Below are positions 1 to 8,215 of a stretch of DNA of 64,000 bases, in pieces. Position numbers and translations under genes: made by a program. Within the stretch, counting starts at the first letter, position 1, and each line of letters begins with the position of its first letter. Under the pieces are notes generated by a model. It saw nothing but the letters and a program-made list of their open reading frames with translations. It was not told where the DNA came from and made no database searches. The stretch is from Jatrophihabitans telluris. GTDB taxonomy: Bacteria; Actinomycetota; Actinomycetes; Mycobacteriales; Jatrophihabitantaceae. The stretch is from contig NZ_CP097332.1 in NCBI RefSeq assembly GCF_023516435.1, forward strand, positions 3,658,001-3,722,000, given 5' to 3'.

Positions 1-688
1 CGATGCCGAGATCGAAGTCCACCGAGTGCATGTACTCGACGAGGTTGCTGCGCCACGGAGAGAAGCGCGAGCCAGGACGTCCGATCTTGTCGCCGTGATT
101 GACCCCGATGAAATGGGTGTCCACCTGCGGGTTGCGCTTGAAGAAGGCGTGCAGGTCCTTGGCCACCGCAAGGAAGTCGTGCTGGTGGGAGGAACCGCCG
201 GCCCAGCCGACCGTCAGCTTCTCCGCACGCGGACGCTCGTGCGTCAGCAGGGAGGCGTCGAAACAGTTGGGCGTCACGAAGACGTTCGGGTTGATCGGAC
301 GGATCCGCTCGGCCAGATAGTCGGTGGTGACCGTTACCGCGTCGGCAACCTCTATGTTGGCCCGCACCTGCTCGCCGACGTCGCCGGCGAAGGCTCGGTG
401 GGAGGGGTTGGTCATGTCGAGATTCCACACATCGTCATCGATCTCGTAGACCATCGCGAAGCTGCGGTCCGCCCGTCGGGCCTGACTCTGCCAGAACTCG
501 GTCTGTGTCTGGCCGGCGACGATCTGACCGACCAGCACGTCCAGATCCGACGGGAGATCGACGTTGAGGACCGAGAAGGCAAGGGCATCGTGCCCGGCCC
601 TGTTCAGCGCCCAGACGGGCAGGCCCATCCGATAGTTGCCACAGCCGTGGTGATCCTTGGCCCAGGCGAAAACCTTCAGTGGTCTCAC
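1..688 (-). CDS. Glycosyltransferase, GT-B-like, C-terminus cut by window edge
   Basis: On the minus strand a frame is open from a GTG at 688-686 to the window edge (229 codons). GGAG lies 8 nt before the GTG, which decides the start. The N-terminus reads MRPLKVFAWAKDHHGCGNYR, a first beta strand followed by a Gly/Asn-rich loop. YEIDDDVWNLD lies near residue 90 and VGWAGGSSHQHDF near residue 163; the latter resembles the start of the second Rossmann domain in GT-B glycosyltransferases. It is divergent from fliC, 264 bp away. Inference: it may glycosylate flagellin, since such genes often sit beside fliC, but a cell-surface glycan role is equally possible. The donor-binding C-terminal half is outside the window. 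Confidence 0.75.
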   Translation of the reverse strand, partial: MRPLKVFAWAKDHHGCGNYRMGLPVWALNRAGHDALAFSVLNVDLPSDLDVLVGQIVAGQTQTEFWQSQARRADRSFAMVYEIDDDVWNLDMTNPSHRAFAGDVGEQVRANIEVADAVTVTTDYLAERIRPINPNVFVTPNCFDASLLTHERPRAEKLTVGWAGGSSHQHDFLAVAKDLHAFFKRNPQVDTHFIGVNHGDKIGRPGSRFSPWRSNLVEYMHSVDFDLGI

Positions 689-845
689 GAGTGTGTCTCC
701 TACGCGTGCGGGGGGATTCCTTCCACGTACCGATCGGCAGCAGAAGTGCCTTGTTGACCCCGGGGCGTCCCACATCCGCGGCGTCGACGACGCCAGGTGT
801 GGCGCGCGCCACTTGACCCGAGCACGAAAGACTTTTCCCAACTGC

Positions 846-872
846 TCAAGTCCGTTGCGAGACCGCCGAACT
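846..872 (+). promoter_or_regulatory. Sigma-28 (FliA/WhiG-type) promoter candidate for fliC
   Basis: TCAAGTCC, 11 nt, GCCGAACT. This fits the enterobacterial FliA layout (TAAAGTTT-N11-GCCGATAA) and the WhiG form (TAAA-N15-GCCGATAA), with the core GCCGA intact. It would give a leader of about 75 nt before the fliC start. The same layout recurs before flgB, flbD, fliM, flhA and the PAS-GGDEF-EAL gene. Confidence 0.6.
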
Positions 873-952
873 GACATGTGCCAACCCACGGATGGGGCGG
901 CGAGTCCGGAAGTCCCGGACACGAAAGAGACTCGTCTCAGGAGGAGAACCCC

Positions 953-1810
953 ATGAGTCTGCGTATCAACACCAACGTCTCAGCTCTGAACGCTTACCAG
1001 AACCTGAGCAAGAACCAGAACGACCTCGCCAGCTCGATCGAGAAGCTGTCGTCCGGTCTTCGCATCAACAAGGCCGCCGACGACGCGGCCGGCCTGTCGA
1101 TCAGTCAGGGCCTCACCTCGCAGATCAACGGCCTCACCCAGGCTGTCTCGAACGCTCAGGATGGCATCAACGTCTCGCAGATTGCTGATGGCGCCCTCGG
1201 CACCACCCAGCAGATCCTGCAGCGCATGCGCACCCTGGTTGTTCAGGCCAGCAACTCCGGTACCCAGGACGCCAGCTCGCTGAACGCGATCGGCGCCGAG
1301 GTTACCTCGCTCAACAGCCAGCTCGACAACATCGGCAGCCAGACCAAGTTCGGTCAGACCAACCTGCTCAACGGTCAGTACTCCGGCACGTTCCAGGTCG
1401 GTGCCAACAACGGCGACACCGTCACCCTGGACCTGTCCACCACGCTGTCCGGTGGTATCTCGGCCAGCGGCTTGGCCCTGAGCGGCCTGTCGATCGCCTC
1501 GACCGGCTTCACCTCGGGTGCGCTCTACAGCGGTACCTCCGCTGACCTGGCGTCCATCGACGCGGCGATCCAGTCCGTGTCGAGCGCTCGTTCGGGCATC
1601 GGTGCCACGCAGAACCAGCTCAACTACACGGTGGCCAACCTGCAGACCGCGATCACCAACGTCACCGCCTCTCGGTCGAACCTGACCGACGCCGACCTGG
1701 CGACCGAAGTCAGCAAGATGACCCAATCGCAGATCCTGTCCCAGGCCGCCACCTCGGTCCTGGCCCAGGCGAACTCCGCGCCGCAGTCGATCCTGAAGCT
1801 GCTGCAGTAG
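953..1810 (+). CDS. fliC: Flagellin
   Basis: Filament subunit, 285 aa. The D0/D1 N-terminus (SLRINTNVSALNAYQNLSKN, then LSSGLRINKAADDAAGLSIS) and the C-terminal D1/D0 helices (residues about 205-285, ending QSILKLLQ) are intact. Only a short Ser/Thr/Gly-rich middle (about 155-205) separates them, so this is a minimal flagellin without D2/D3 domains. The ATG at 953 is chosen because AGGAGGAG precedes it by a few bases; the frame is open 25 codons further upstream, but that part is not flagellin-like. It is a single-gene unit with its own FliA-type promoter and a strong hairpin downstream. The Ser/Thr-rich middle could carry glycans added by the neighbouring transferase (inference). Confidence 0.97.
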   Translation: MSLRINTNVSALNAYQNLSKNQNDLASSIEKLSSGLRINKAADDAAGLSISQGLTSQINGLTQAVSNAQDGINVSQIADGALGTTQQILQRMRTLVVQASNSGTQDASSLNAIGAEVTSLNSQLDNIGSQTKFGQTNLLNGQYSGTFQVGANNGDTVTLDLSTTLSGGISASGLALSGLSIASTGFTSGALYSGTSADLASIDAAIQSVSSARSGIGATQNQLNYTVANLQTAITNVTASRSNLTDADLATEVSKMTQSQILSQAATSVLAQANSAPQSILKLLQ

Positions 1811-1869
1811 TTCAACCCAGCACGATCAACGCAGTACCAAGTGCAGTAAAAGCGCAGTACCAACGCTGA

Positions 1870-1912
1870 CAACGGTGCGGCGGGATAGCCCAATCGTCCC
1901 GCCGCACCGTTG
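1870..1912 (+). terminator. Hairpin terminator after fliC
   Basis: A perfect 16-bp stem (1870-1885 with 1897-1912) around an 11-nt loop starts 59 bp after the fliC stop. It has no T-run, as is common in actinobacteria. It should separate the abundant fliC message from fliD. Confidence 0.75.
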
Positions 1913-1916
1913 CCAC

Positions 1917-1939
1917 ATCGGCCGAACGGTTCGGCCGAT
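1917..1939. promoter_or_regulatory. Palindrome upstream of fliD
   Basis: ATCGGCCGAAC, one base, GTTCGGCCGAT: 11-bp arms with a 1-nt centre, starting 5 bp after the fliC terminator stem and ending 45 bp before the fliD ATG. The near-zero loop favours a protein-binding operator over an RNA hairpin, but a second terminator cannot be excluded. Confidence 0.35.
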
Positions 1940-1983
1940 TCCGCGACCAGCCCAGGCCGGCGCACTGATGGAGAGGACCACCA

Positions 1984-3294
1984 ATGACCAGCTTCAGCAT
2001 CTCGGGGCTGTCGTCCGGTATCGACACCTCCTCGGTGATCAGCCAGCTGATGACGTTGGCCGCCGCTCCACAGAACGCCTTGAAGAGCCAGCTCAACTCG
2101 ACGCAGTCCGAGCTGTCGGCCTATCAGGCGATCAACACCAAGATGGCGGCCCTCAAGAGCGCCGCGGACAAACTCGCGCTTCCCTCGACCTGGGCCGCGA
2201 CCACGGCCACCGCATCAGACACCTCGATCGTTGCCAGTGGGTCCTCGACAGCGGTCGCCGGGACGTCCACGACATTCTCCGTCACCAGCGTGGCCAAGGC
2301 ACAGATCTCGACCTTCAGCCCGGCCGACCCGGCCAACGCCGCGACCGCGGCCAACGGCCTGGACCTCACGATCGGTTCGACCACGACCCACCTGGCCCTG
2401 GCGGGCAACTCGCTCAGCGACGTCGCTTCGGCGATCAACTCGGCCGGCCTGGGGGTGCGTGCCGCCGTCGTGAACACCACGAACGGCACGATCCTGCAGA
2501 TGACCTCTACCAGTACCGGCGCCGCGAACGGGTTCTCCCTGTCCGGGACGAGCGCGACTCAGCAGAACATCGTTGCCGCCCAGGACGCCACGATCGCGGT
2601 GGGTGATCCCGCCGCCGGTGGTTACTCGGTCTCCAGCAGCACCAACACGTTCACTGATGCGATTCCCGGCGTGACCTTCACCGTCAGCAAGGTGGTCACG
2701 GACGCCAACATCGGTGTGTCCACCGACTCGAGCTCGATCTCCTCGGCGGTCCAAGGCCTGGTCAGTGCCGCCAACGACGCGCTGTCGATCGTCTCCCAGG
2801 CCACCGCGAGGGGCGCGATCCTGGCCGGCGACAGCTCGGTCACCCAGCTCACGCAGAAGATCCTCGGCGTGGTTTCGGCCGGTGTCTCCGGTGGTTCCTA
2901 CGCCACATCCGGTATCGGCATCACCGCCACCGGCACAGTGACCTTCGACAGCGCGGCATTTTCCACCGCCTACGCGAAGAACCCTTCCGGCGTTCAGAAG
3001 ATGGTGCAGACCAGCTTCTCCGGTGCGATGTCGACTGTCGGCGCGGCCGCGACCGATTCCGGGACGGGGACGCTCACCCAGCTCATAACCGCTGACAACA
3101 CCGCGATCAGCTCGCTGAACAAGCAGATCACCGCCTGGGACGCCAAGCTGGCCACTCAGAAGTCGAGCCTGCAGGTCAAGTACGCCGCGATGGAGGCTGC
3201 GCTGTCCAAGCTCAAGTCCCAGTCCGGCTACCTCACCTCGATGTTCAACTCGATGAACGGCCAGACGTCCTCGTCGTCGACTTCCTCGGGCTGA
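1984..3294 (+). CDS. fliD: Filament cap protein FliD (HAP2)
   Basis: 436 aa. The N-terminus (TSFSISGLSSGIDTSSVISQLM) is the typical FliD opening, and the C-terminal helical region (about 380-425, INKQITAWDAKLATQKSSLQ-like) is the oligomerising D0 part. The middle is Ser/Thr/Ala-rich. FliD forms the pentameric cap that folds exported flagellin at the filament tip. GGAGAGG lies 7 nt before the ATG. It is followed after 70 bp by fliS, the usual pairing of cap and flagellin chaperone. The tail ends in a Ser-run of no evident function. Confidence 0.95.
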   Translation: MTSFSISGLSSGIDTSSVISQLMTLAAAPQNALKSQLNSTQSELSAYQAINTKMAALKSAADKLALPSTWAATTATASDTSIVASGSSTAVAGTSTTFSVTSVAKAQISTFSPADPANAATAANGLDLTIGSTTTHLALAGNSLSDVASAINSAGLGVRAAVVNTTNGTILQMTSTSTGAANGFSLSGTSATQQNIVAAQDATIAVGDPAAGGYSVSSSTNTFTDAIPGVTFTVSKVVTDANIGVSTDSSSISSAVQGLVSAANDALSIVSQATARGAILAGDSSVTQLTQKILGVVSAGVSGGSYATSGIGITATGTVTFDSAAFSTAYAKNPSGVQKMVQTSFSGAMSTVGAAATDSGTGTLTQLITADNTAISSLNKQITAWDAKLATQKSSLQVKYAAMEAALSKLKSQSGYLTSMFNSMNGQTSSSSTSSG

Positions 3295-3364
3295 GTAAGC
3301 CCGCGCTCGTCCTGACCGCCCGACCGTTCTCGCTCCCAAATACCCACCCTGATCGGAGAAGACG

Positions 3365-3838
3365 TTGACTGCCAGCCCCGCCCAGCTTCGCTACCTGGCC
3401 GACGCGGTCTCCACCGCCTCGCCGGCCCAGCGCGTAGTGATGCTGTACGACCGGCTGGTCCTGGACCTTCGCCGCGCCGGGGAAGCCCACGCGCTCGGGG
3501 ACATCTTCGCCGGCTCCGAACAACTGCGACACGCTCAGCTCATCGTGGCTGAACTGCGCGCAAGCCTGCGCCTGGACGATTGGGACGGCGCCGAGAACCT
3601 TGCCGGGCTCTACGGCTTCATGCTCGCCGAGCTCATGGCCGTCAACGTCAACCCGGACGCAGAACGGCTGAACAAAGTCATCGACATCACCGCCGGTCTG
3701 CGCGACGCCTGGCGGACCGCGGGCGCCGAAGTTATCAACGCCTCCGCCGCTGCGGCTTCTGCCGCATCCGCCGCCACGGCCTCGCGTGGCCCCGGCTCGA
3801 CCGACGCGCCGCCCCGTCCGGCCGCCTGGGTGGGCTGA
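3365..3838 (+). CDS. fliS: Flagellin export chaperone FliS
   Basis: 157 aa, starting at TTG (3365), which is the only start with a good ribosome site (GGAG 7 nt upstream). Residues about 1-125 match FliS: TASPAQRVVMLYDRLVLDL is the family signature in which the chaperone begins its four-helix bundle, and LAELMAVNVNPD is the next conserved helix. FliS binds the flagellin C-terminus in the cytoplasm and keeps it unfolded for export. A 30-residue Ala/Pro/Ser tail is beyond the usual family length. Five bases separate it from the next gene. Confidence 0.93.
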   Translation: MTASPAQLRYLADAVSTASPAQRVVMLYDRLVLDLRRAGEAHALGDIFAGSEQLRHAQLIVAELRASLRLDDWDGAENLAGLYGFMLAELMAVNVNPDAERLNKVIDITAGLRDAWRTAGAEVINASAAAASAASAATASRGPGSTDAPPRPAAWVG

Positions 3839-3843
3839 AGCCC

Positions 3844-4167
3844 ATGTCCAGCGAGCAATCGCAGGACTGGACGGAGGTGCTGGCCCGCTGCGAGGCCGCT
3901 GCCGCCGAGGCCGAAGCCCTGCTCGATCACCGTGCCACCTTCGACCCGGACCGGTTCGCGGAACTGACCGCGGTCGACCTCTGGTCACTGTCCCTGCCGG
4001 CGCTGCCCGACGAGCTGCATGAGCGTGCTCGCGCGGTCCATCAGCGCCAGCTAAGCCTGCAGGCCGATCTCATCGCCGCCATGACCGACGTCCGGCACGA
4101 AATCGCCATGTTTGCCGCCGCGGAGCCGCCGCCCGGGCCGTCGCGCTATCTCGACCGCAGCGCCTGA
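3844..4167 (+). CDS. Small helical protein in the FliT position
   Basis: 107 aa from the ATG at 3844, five bases after fliS, so translation is probably coupled; no clear ribosome site of its own is visible. The sequence is helical and charged (EVLARCEAAAAEAEALLDH, then ERARAVHQRQLSLQADLIAA). No motif fixes its identity. In many flagellar loci the gene after fliS is fliT, the FliD export chaperone, and the size and helix content fit. That is inference from position only. Confidence 0.7.
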   Translation: MSSEQSQDWTEVLARCEAAAAEAEALLDHRATFDPDRFAELTAVDLWSLSLPALPDELHERARAVHQRQLSLQADLIAAMTDVRHEIAMFAAAEPPPGPSRYLDRSA

Positions 4168-4208
4168 TCCTGGCTGTCCCTTCATGCCTGGCCCGTGCCG
4201 GAGCGCCC

Positions 4209-4324
4209 GCAACAAGGGCAACGTCAACACCGGACCGCCCGCAACAAGGGCAACGTCAACACGTGGCCGCCCGCAACAAGGGCAACGTCAACACCGGACC
4301 GCCCGCAACAAGGGCAACGTCAAC
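4209..4324. repeat. Four copies of the 20-bp GCAACAAGGG repeat, 32-bp period (locus 1)
   Basis: GCAACAAGGGCAACGTCAAC occurs four times without change at 4209, 4241, 4273 and 4305, exactly 32 bp apart. The 12-nt spacers are ACCGGACCGCCC, ACGTGGCCGCCC and ACCGGACCGCCC. The same motif and period recur at 29918-30001 and 60734-60785. A 32-bp unit is not a multiple of three, so the array is not coding. Confidence 0.95.
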
Positions 4325-4341
4325 ATTTACGTGACGGAGAC

Positions 4342-4368
4342 TTAACTCCGCGTGACCGCGGCCGATGG
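4342..4368 (+). promoter_or_regulatory. Sigma-28-type promoter candidate for the flgB operon
   Basis: TTAACTCC, 11 nt, GCCGATGG. The downstream box matches 6 of 8 positions of the FliA consensus GCCGATAA and is identical to the box before the PAS-GGDEF-EAL gene at 35639. It lies about 70 bp before flgB. Confidence 0.5.
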
Positions 4369-4410
4369 GCTGACTGAGCACGGATAGCTCACCCCCTTGC
4401 CATGGAATGG

Positions 4411-4437
4411 CGAAACCCCCTCTAGCCGGAGGTTTCG
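4411..4437 (+). promoter_or_regulatory. Hairpin enclosing the flgB ribosome-binding site
   Basis: CGAAACCCCC (4411-4420) pairs with GGAGGTTTCG (4428-4437) at 9 of 10 positions across a 7-nt loop. The right arm contains the GGAGG that serves the flgB GTG at 4441. Folding of this RNA would hide the ribosome site of the first gene of the basal-body operon. A regulatory role is inference. Confidence 0.5.
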
Positions 4438-4440
4438 TTC

Positions 4441-4782
4441 GTGCTCGACGACATCGCCTCAGTAACCCTGACGACCGCCCTCTCGGGCCTGTCGGCACGG
4501 CAACGAGTCTCGGCGAACAACATCGCCAATATCGAAACTCCCAACTTCAGGTCCAGCCAGGTCTCCTTCGAGGACAGCCTGCGTTCGGCTGTCGAAGCCG
4601 GTAACCCCGCCTCGGCGACACTGACCGAGACGCCACTGGGTGGCACGGTCAGCGCCAACGGCAACGACGTCAACCTGGACACCGAGCTCGTCACCGACGA
4701 GAAGAGCCAGATGCAGTACTCGCTGCTGTCCGGCGCGCTCACGTCCAAGTTCGGCCTCCTCGAGACAGTTATCAAGGGCTGA
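4441..4782 (+). CDS. flgB: Proximal rod protein FlgB
   Basis: 113 aa, GTG start with GGAGG 8 nt upstream. The rod/hook family signature RVSANNIANIETPNF lies at about residues 21-35, and the C-terminal helix (DEKSQMQYSLLSGALTSKFG) is the conserved flagellar axial end. FlgB is one of the rod subunits nearest the MS ring and is exported by the flagellar type III system. It is the first gene of a tightly packed operon running to flgE; flgC follows after 5 bp. Confidence 0.95.
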   Translation: MLDDIASVTLTTALSGLSARQRVSANNIANIETPNFRSSQVSFEDSLRSAVEAGNPASATLTETPLGGTVSANGNDVNLDTELVTDEKSQMQYSLLSGALTSKFGLLETVIKG

Positions 4783-4787
4783 TCGCG

Positions 4788-5201
4788 ATGTCACTGTTTT
4801 CCGCGATCAACATTTCCGGAACCGGTCTGTCGACCTTTCGGACCTGGATCGACTCCCTGGCCAACAACATCGCCAACGTCAACACCGCGACCTCGACGTC
4901 CGGGCCGGCGTTTCAAGCCACCTACACCGCAGCTACGGCGCTACCCGGGGCCGAAAACGGCACCGGCGGTGGCGTGCAGGCCGACACCAGCCTCAAGAGC
5001 AGCGCTACGGGACGGCTTACCTACCAGCCCGACAACCCCTTGGCCGACGCCCAGGGCTACGTCCGGCTGCCCGACATCGACATGAGCGAGCAGATGGGAA
5101 ATCTGATCATGGCGCAGCGGGCCTTCCAGGCCAACGCGGCGGTCATCGACCGTGCCAAGCAGACCTACCAGGACGCCATCAACATCGGAAAGAACCGCTG
5201 A
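4788..5201 (+). CDS. flgC: Proximal rod protein FlgC
   Basis: 137 aa. The signature SLANNIANVNTATS lies at residues about 22-35. The C-terminus (MSEQMGNLIMAQRAFQANAAVIDRAKQ) is the axial-protein helix that packs in the D0 core. A Ser/Thr/Gly-rich segment occupies the middle. It works with FlgB and FliE in the proximal rod. It is separated by 5 bp from flgB and by 1 bp from fliE. Confidence 0.95.
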   Translation: MSLFSAINISGTGLSTFRTWIDSLANNIANVNTATSTSGPAFQATYTAATALPGAENGTGGGVQADTSLKSSATGRLTYQPDNPLADAQGYVRLPDIDMSEQMGNLIMAQRAFQANAAVIDRAKQTYQDAINIGKNR

Positions 5202-5202
5202 C

Positions 5203-5544
5203 ATGACCATCCCCGCGATCGACGCCATCTCCTCCTCCTCCGGTGTGTCAGGCCTGTCGGGCCTGTCCGGACTCGGAGCCACCACCGACAGCAGCGCCAC
5301 CGGCTCGGCCTCGGCCACGTCGGGCTCGGACTTCGCCTCGATGCTGAGCAAGGGCATCGGCGCCGTGAGCGATGCGCAGAACAAGGCTGACACCCTCGCG
5401 GTGCAGGCAGCTACCGGTGACCTCACCAACATCCACGACTACACGATCGCCGCGACCCAGGCCTCGTTGATGACCGAGCTCGCCTCGGCCATCCGGACCA
5501 AGGGCGTAGACGCGTTCAACCAGATCATGGGAATGCAGGCCTGA
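5203..5544 (+). CDS. fliE: MS-ring/rod adaptor FliE
   Basis: 113 aa from the ATG at 5203, one base after flgC. FliE joins the MS ring to the rod. The conserved C-terminal half is visible: DFASMLSKGIGAVSDAQNKA, then GDLTNIHDYTIAATQASLMT and a final DAFNQIMGMQ. The first 35 residues are a Ser/Gly/Leu-rich low-complexity stretch that FliE does not need. GGAAAG upstream serves as the ribosome site. Confidence 0.95.
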   Translation: MTIPAIDAISSSSGVSGLSGLSGLGATTDSSATGSASATSGSDFASMLSKGIGAVSDAQNKADTLAVQAATGDLTNIHDYTIAATQASLMTELASAIRTKGVDAFNQIMGMQA

Positions 5545-5545
5545 C

Positions 5546-7147
5546 ATGAAAGACCAGATCCTCGAGCGCGCGCAGAAGTTCTGGCGCGGATTCCTCGGCT
5601 TCACACCGGGACAGAAGGCAGTCACCATCGCCGCGATCCTGGCTCTGGCCATCGGCGGGTACGCCTTCTCGTCCTGGGCCGCCAAGCCGACGTACGCGCC
5701 GCTGTTCACCAACCTGTCGGCCACCGACGCCAGCGCGATCATCGACAAGCTGAACTCCAACGGCACCAAGTATCAGTTGGCCAGCAACGGCACCGAGATC
5801 CTCGTACCGCAAAGCCAGGTCTACCAGCAGCGCCTCACCATGAGCGCCGCCGGCCTGCCCACGCAGGGCTCGACCGGCTACAGCCTGCTGGACAAGGAAG
5901 GCATCACGACCTCCGAGTTCAAGCAGCACGTCGACTACCAGCGAGCGCTGGAAGGCGAACTGGCCAACACCATCAAGTCCATCAACGGGGTCTCGGCCGC
6001 TTCGGTGCACCTGGCCATCCCCGAGCAGAACGTCTTCGCCGACGGAACGGCCAAGACCACCGCCTCGGTCCTGCTGACCACCCTGCCGGGAACGACGCTC
6101 TCGTCGGCCCAGGTGCAGTCGGTCGTGAACCTGGTCTCCTCGTCGGTACCGAACCTGTCCGCCGACCAGGTATCGGTGTCCGATGCCAACGGTCACGTTC
6201 TGTCCACGGCCGGCGACGGGGTCTCCTCCACCCTCGCCGACACCCGCGCCGCGCAGACCGCCGCACAGGAGACCAAGCTCGACGACACCGTGCAGTCCAT
6301 GCTCGACACCGTGCTCGGCCCGGGCCACGCCACCGTGCAGACCAACCTGGACCTCGATTACAACAAGACGACCGCAGTGTCGGACTCCTACAGCTACAAC
6401 TCCAGCAACCCGCCACTGATGGAGAACAACACCACCGAGAGCTACGGCGGGACGGCCGGCGCGGGCGGAGCCGCGATGGGGCAGAGCACCCTCGGCGTCA
6501 GCGCCGGGGTGAGCCCCTCGAGCAGCACCGGAACCGGCGGTGGCTACCTCAAGGTCACCAACGACCGGCAGAACTCGATCAATCACGTGCAGACCACTTC
6601 CACCAACGCGATGGGCAACATCCGGCGCATGACCGTGGCCGTCGTCCTCGATCAGACCTCAGCCGGCCAACTGACCCGCGCTCAGGTCCAGGCCCTGGTC
6701 GGCAACGCGATCGGCTTCGACCCCAAGCGCGGTGACCAGATCGCGGTGCAGAGCGCCGCCTTCAACACCAGCGCCGCCGCCGCCGCAAGCGCCGCCGCCG
6801 CCGCGGCCGCCAAGCAGGCTGCGGCCGCCAAGCAGACAGCTCAGCTCATGTCCTGGGCGAAGACCGGCGGGTTGGTGCTGCTGGTACTGATCGTCCTGGT
6901 CATCACCTTCCTGGCCAGCAAGAAGCGCAAGAAGGAGACACCGCCGGACGACCTGGACGTGTTCCTCTCCACGCTGCGCGACAACCCGGGCGCGCTCCCG
7001 CCGGCGCCGGAGGAAATCGTCCCGAGCCCGAGCAAGGACGCCCAGATCAGCCAGGCCCGGCAACGGAAACTGGCCGAGATGGCCGACAACGACCCGCAGG
7101 AAGTCGCCCGGCTGCTGCGTAGCTGGTTGAACGCGAAGGAGAGCTGA
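5546..7147 (+). CDS. fliF: MS-ring protein FliF
   Basis: 533 aa. One membrane segment lies at about residues 26-48 and a second at about 432-455. Between them is the extracytoplasmic ring-building region: YAPLFTNLSATDASAIIDKL, then QHVDYQRALEGELANTI and ASVHLAIPE. The cytoplasmic tail ends in DPQEVARLLRSWLN, the usual FliG-binding peptide. An Ala-rich run (about 411-432) precedes the second membrane helix and is unusual. FliF forms the membrane base on which the C ring and export gate assemble. The gene is one base after fliE. Confidence 0.97.
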   Translation: MKDQILERAQKFWRGFLGFTPGQKAVTIAAILALAIGGYAFSSWAAKPTYAPLFTNLSATDASAIIDKLNSNGTKYQLASNGTEILVPQSQVYQQRLTMSAAGLPTQGSTGYSLLDKEGITTSEFKQHVDYQRALEGELANTIKSINGVSAASVHLAIPEQNVFADGTAKTTASVLLTTLPGTTLSSAQVQSVVNLVSSSVPNLSADQVSVSDANGHVLSTAGDGVSSTLADTRAAQTAAQETKLDDTVQSMLDTVLGPGHATVQTNLDLDYNKTTAVSDSYSYNSSNPPLMENNTTESYGGTAGAGGAAMGQSTLGVSAGVSPSSSTGTGGGYLKVTNDRQNSINHVQTTSTNAMGNIRRMTVAVVLDQTSAGQLTRAQVQALVGNAIGFDPKRGDQIAVQSAAFNTSAAAAASAAAAAAAKQAAAAKQTAQLMSWAKTGGLVLLVLIVLVITFLASKKRKKETPPDDLDVFLSTLRDNPGALPPAPEEIVPSPSKDAQISQARQRKLAEMADNDPQEVARLLRSWLNAKES

Positions 7148-7150
7148 GTC

Positions 7151-8215
7151 GTGGAGAACACCATCGAGCGCAGCACCGTCTCCGGTGGCACCGCCGCCGG
7201 ATCCGCCGAACTACTGCGAAGCATGACCGGACGGCGCAAGGCAGCGATCCTCCTGCTGCAGCTGGACCGGCGGGCCTCCTCCAAGGTGATGGCCCAGATG
7301 CGTGATGCCGAACTGGAGGAGATCTCGGCCGAGATCGCCCGCATCGGTGAGATCACGCCCGAGATGTCCTCGGCGGTCCTGCGCGAATTCGGGGCGATGG
7401 CCTCTGGCGACGCCGTCACCCACGGTGGCTTGAACCAGACGCGCGAACTGCTCATCGCTGCCGTCGGCGAGAAGCGGGCCGAGGCGATCCTTGCCGGGCT
7501 GAACACCAGCGTGCTCGACATGCCGTTCAAGTTCCTGCAGAACGCCGACCCGCGGCAGCTGCTGAGCTTCATCTCCGACGAGCATCCCCAGACGATTGCC
7601 CTTGTGCTGGCGCACATTCCGGCTCCGCTGGCCTCCAAGGTGCTGGCCGGAGTGGTCGGCGAGCTGCAGGCCGACATCGCCCACCGCATCGCGACCATGG
7701 ACCGCACCTCCCCCGAGGTGATCCGGCAGGTGGAGTCGATCCTGCAGCGTCGCATGTCGACGATGCTCGTTCCGGCCGACCTGTCCGCCGTCGGCGGTGT
7801 CGACCCCTTGGTCGAGATCATCAACCGCGCCGACCGCGGTACGGAGAAGATGATCCTCGAAGGCCTGGAGACCCGTGACCCGGAACTGGCCGACGAGGTC
7901 CGCAGCCGGATGTTCGTATTCGAGGACCTGATCCACCTCGACGACCGTGCTGTGCAACTCGTGCTGCGCCAGGTCGAGGTCGCCAACCTGGCCATCGCGC
8001 TCAAGGGAGTCAGCGAAGGCGTGCGCGAGAAGATCATGAAGAACATGTCCGAACGCGCCGCGATCAGCCTGGCCGAGGAGATCGAGCTGCTCGGACCGGT
8101 CCGTGTCCAGACGGTCGAGGAAGCCCAGACCGAGGTCGTGCGGGTCATCCGTTCGCTCGAGGAAGAGGGCCAGATCATCGTTCGACGCGGCTCGGAGGAT
8201 GAGTTCGTTGCCTGA
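7151..8215 (+). CDS. fliG: Motor switch protein FliG
   Basis: 354 aa, GTG start three bases after fliF. The family order is seen: N-terminal FliF-binding region with GRRKAAILLLQLD, middle domain with the EHPQTIALVLAHI signature (about residue 146), and C-terminal torque domain. That domain has MFVFEDLIHLDDRAVQLVLR and the charged helix GVSEGVREKIMKNMSERAA, whose residues meet the MotA loop. FliG couples stator movement to rotation and to switching by FliM. Nothing is truncated. Confidence 0.97.
   Translation: MENTIERSTVSGGTAAGSAELLRSMTGRRKAAILLLQLDRRASSKVMAQMRDAELEEISAEIARIGEITPEMSSAVLREFGAMASGDAVTHGGLNQTRELLIAAVGEKRAEAILAGLNTSVLDMPFKFLQNADPRQLLSFISDEHPQTIALVLAHIPAPLASKVLAGVVGELQADIAHRIATMDRTSPEVIRQVESILQRRMSTMLVPADLSAVGGVDPLVEIINRADRGTEKMILEGLETRDPELADEVRSRMFVFEDLIHLDDRAVQLVLRQVEVANLAIALKGVSEGVREKIMKNMSERAAISLAEEIELLGPVRVQTVEEAQTEVVRVIRSLEEEGQIIVRRGSEDEFVA

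Noticed and set aside
4209-4324. CRISPR array
   Set aside because: Repeat 20 bp and spacer 12 bp, with two spacers identical; too short, and no cas genes.
4331-4440. c-di-GMP-I riboswitch before flgB
   Set aside because: The sequence has a CGAAACC helix near the ribosome site but none of the conserved GGGCAAACC or GACGCAAAGCC segments of that class.
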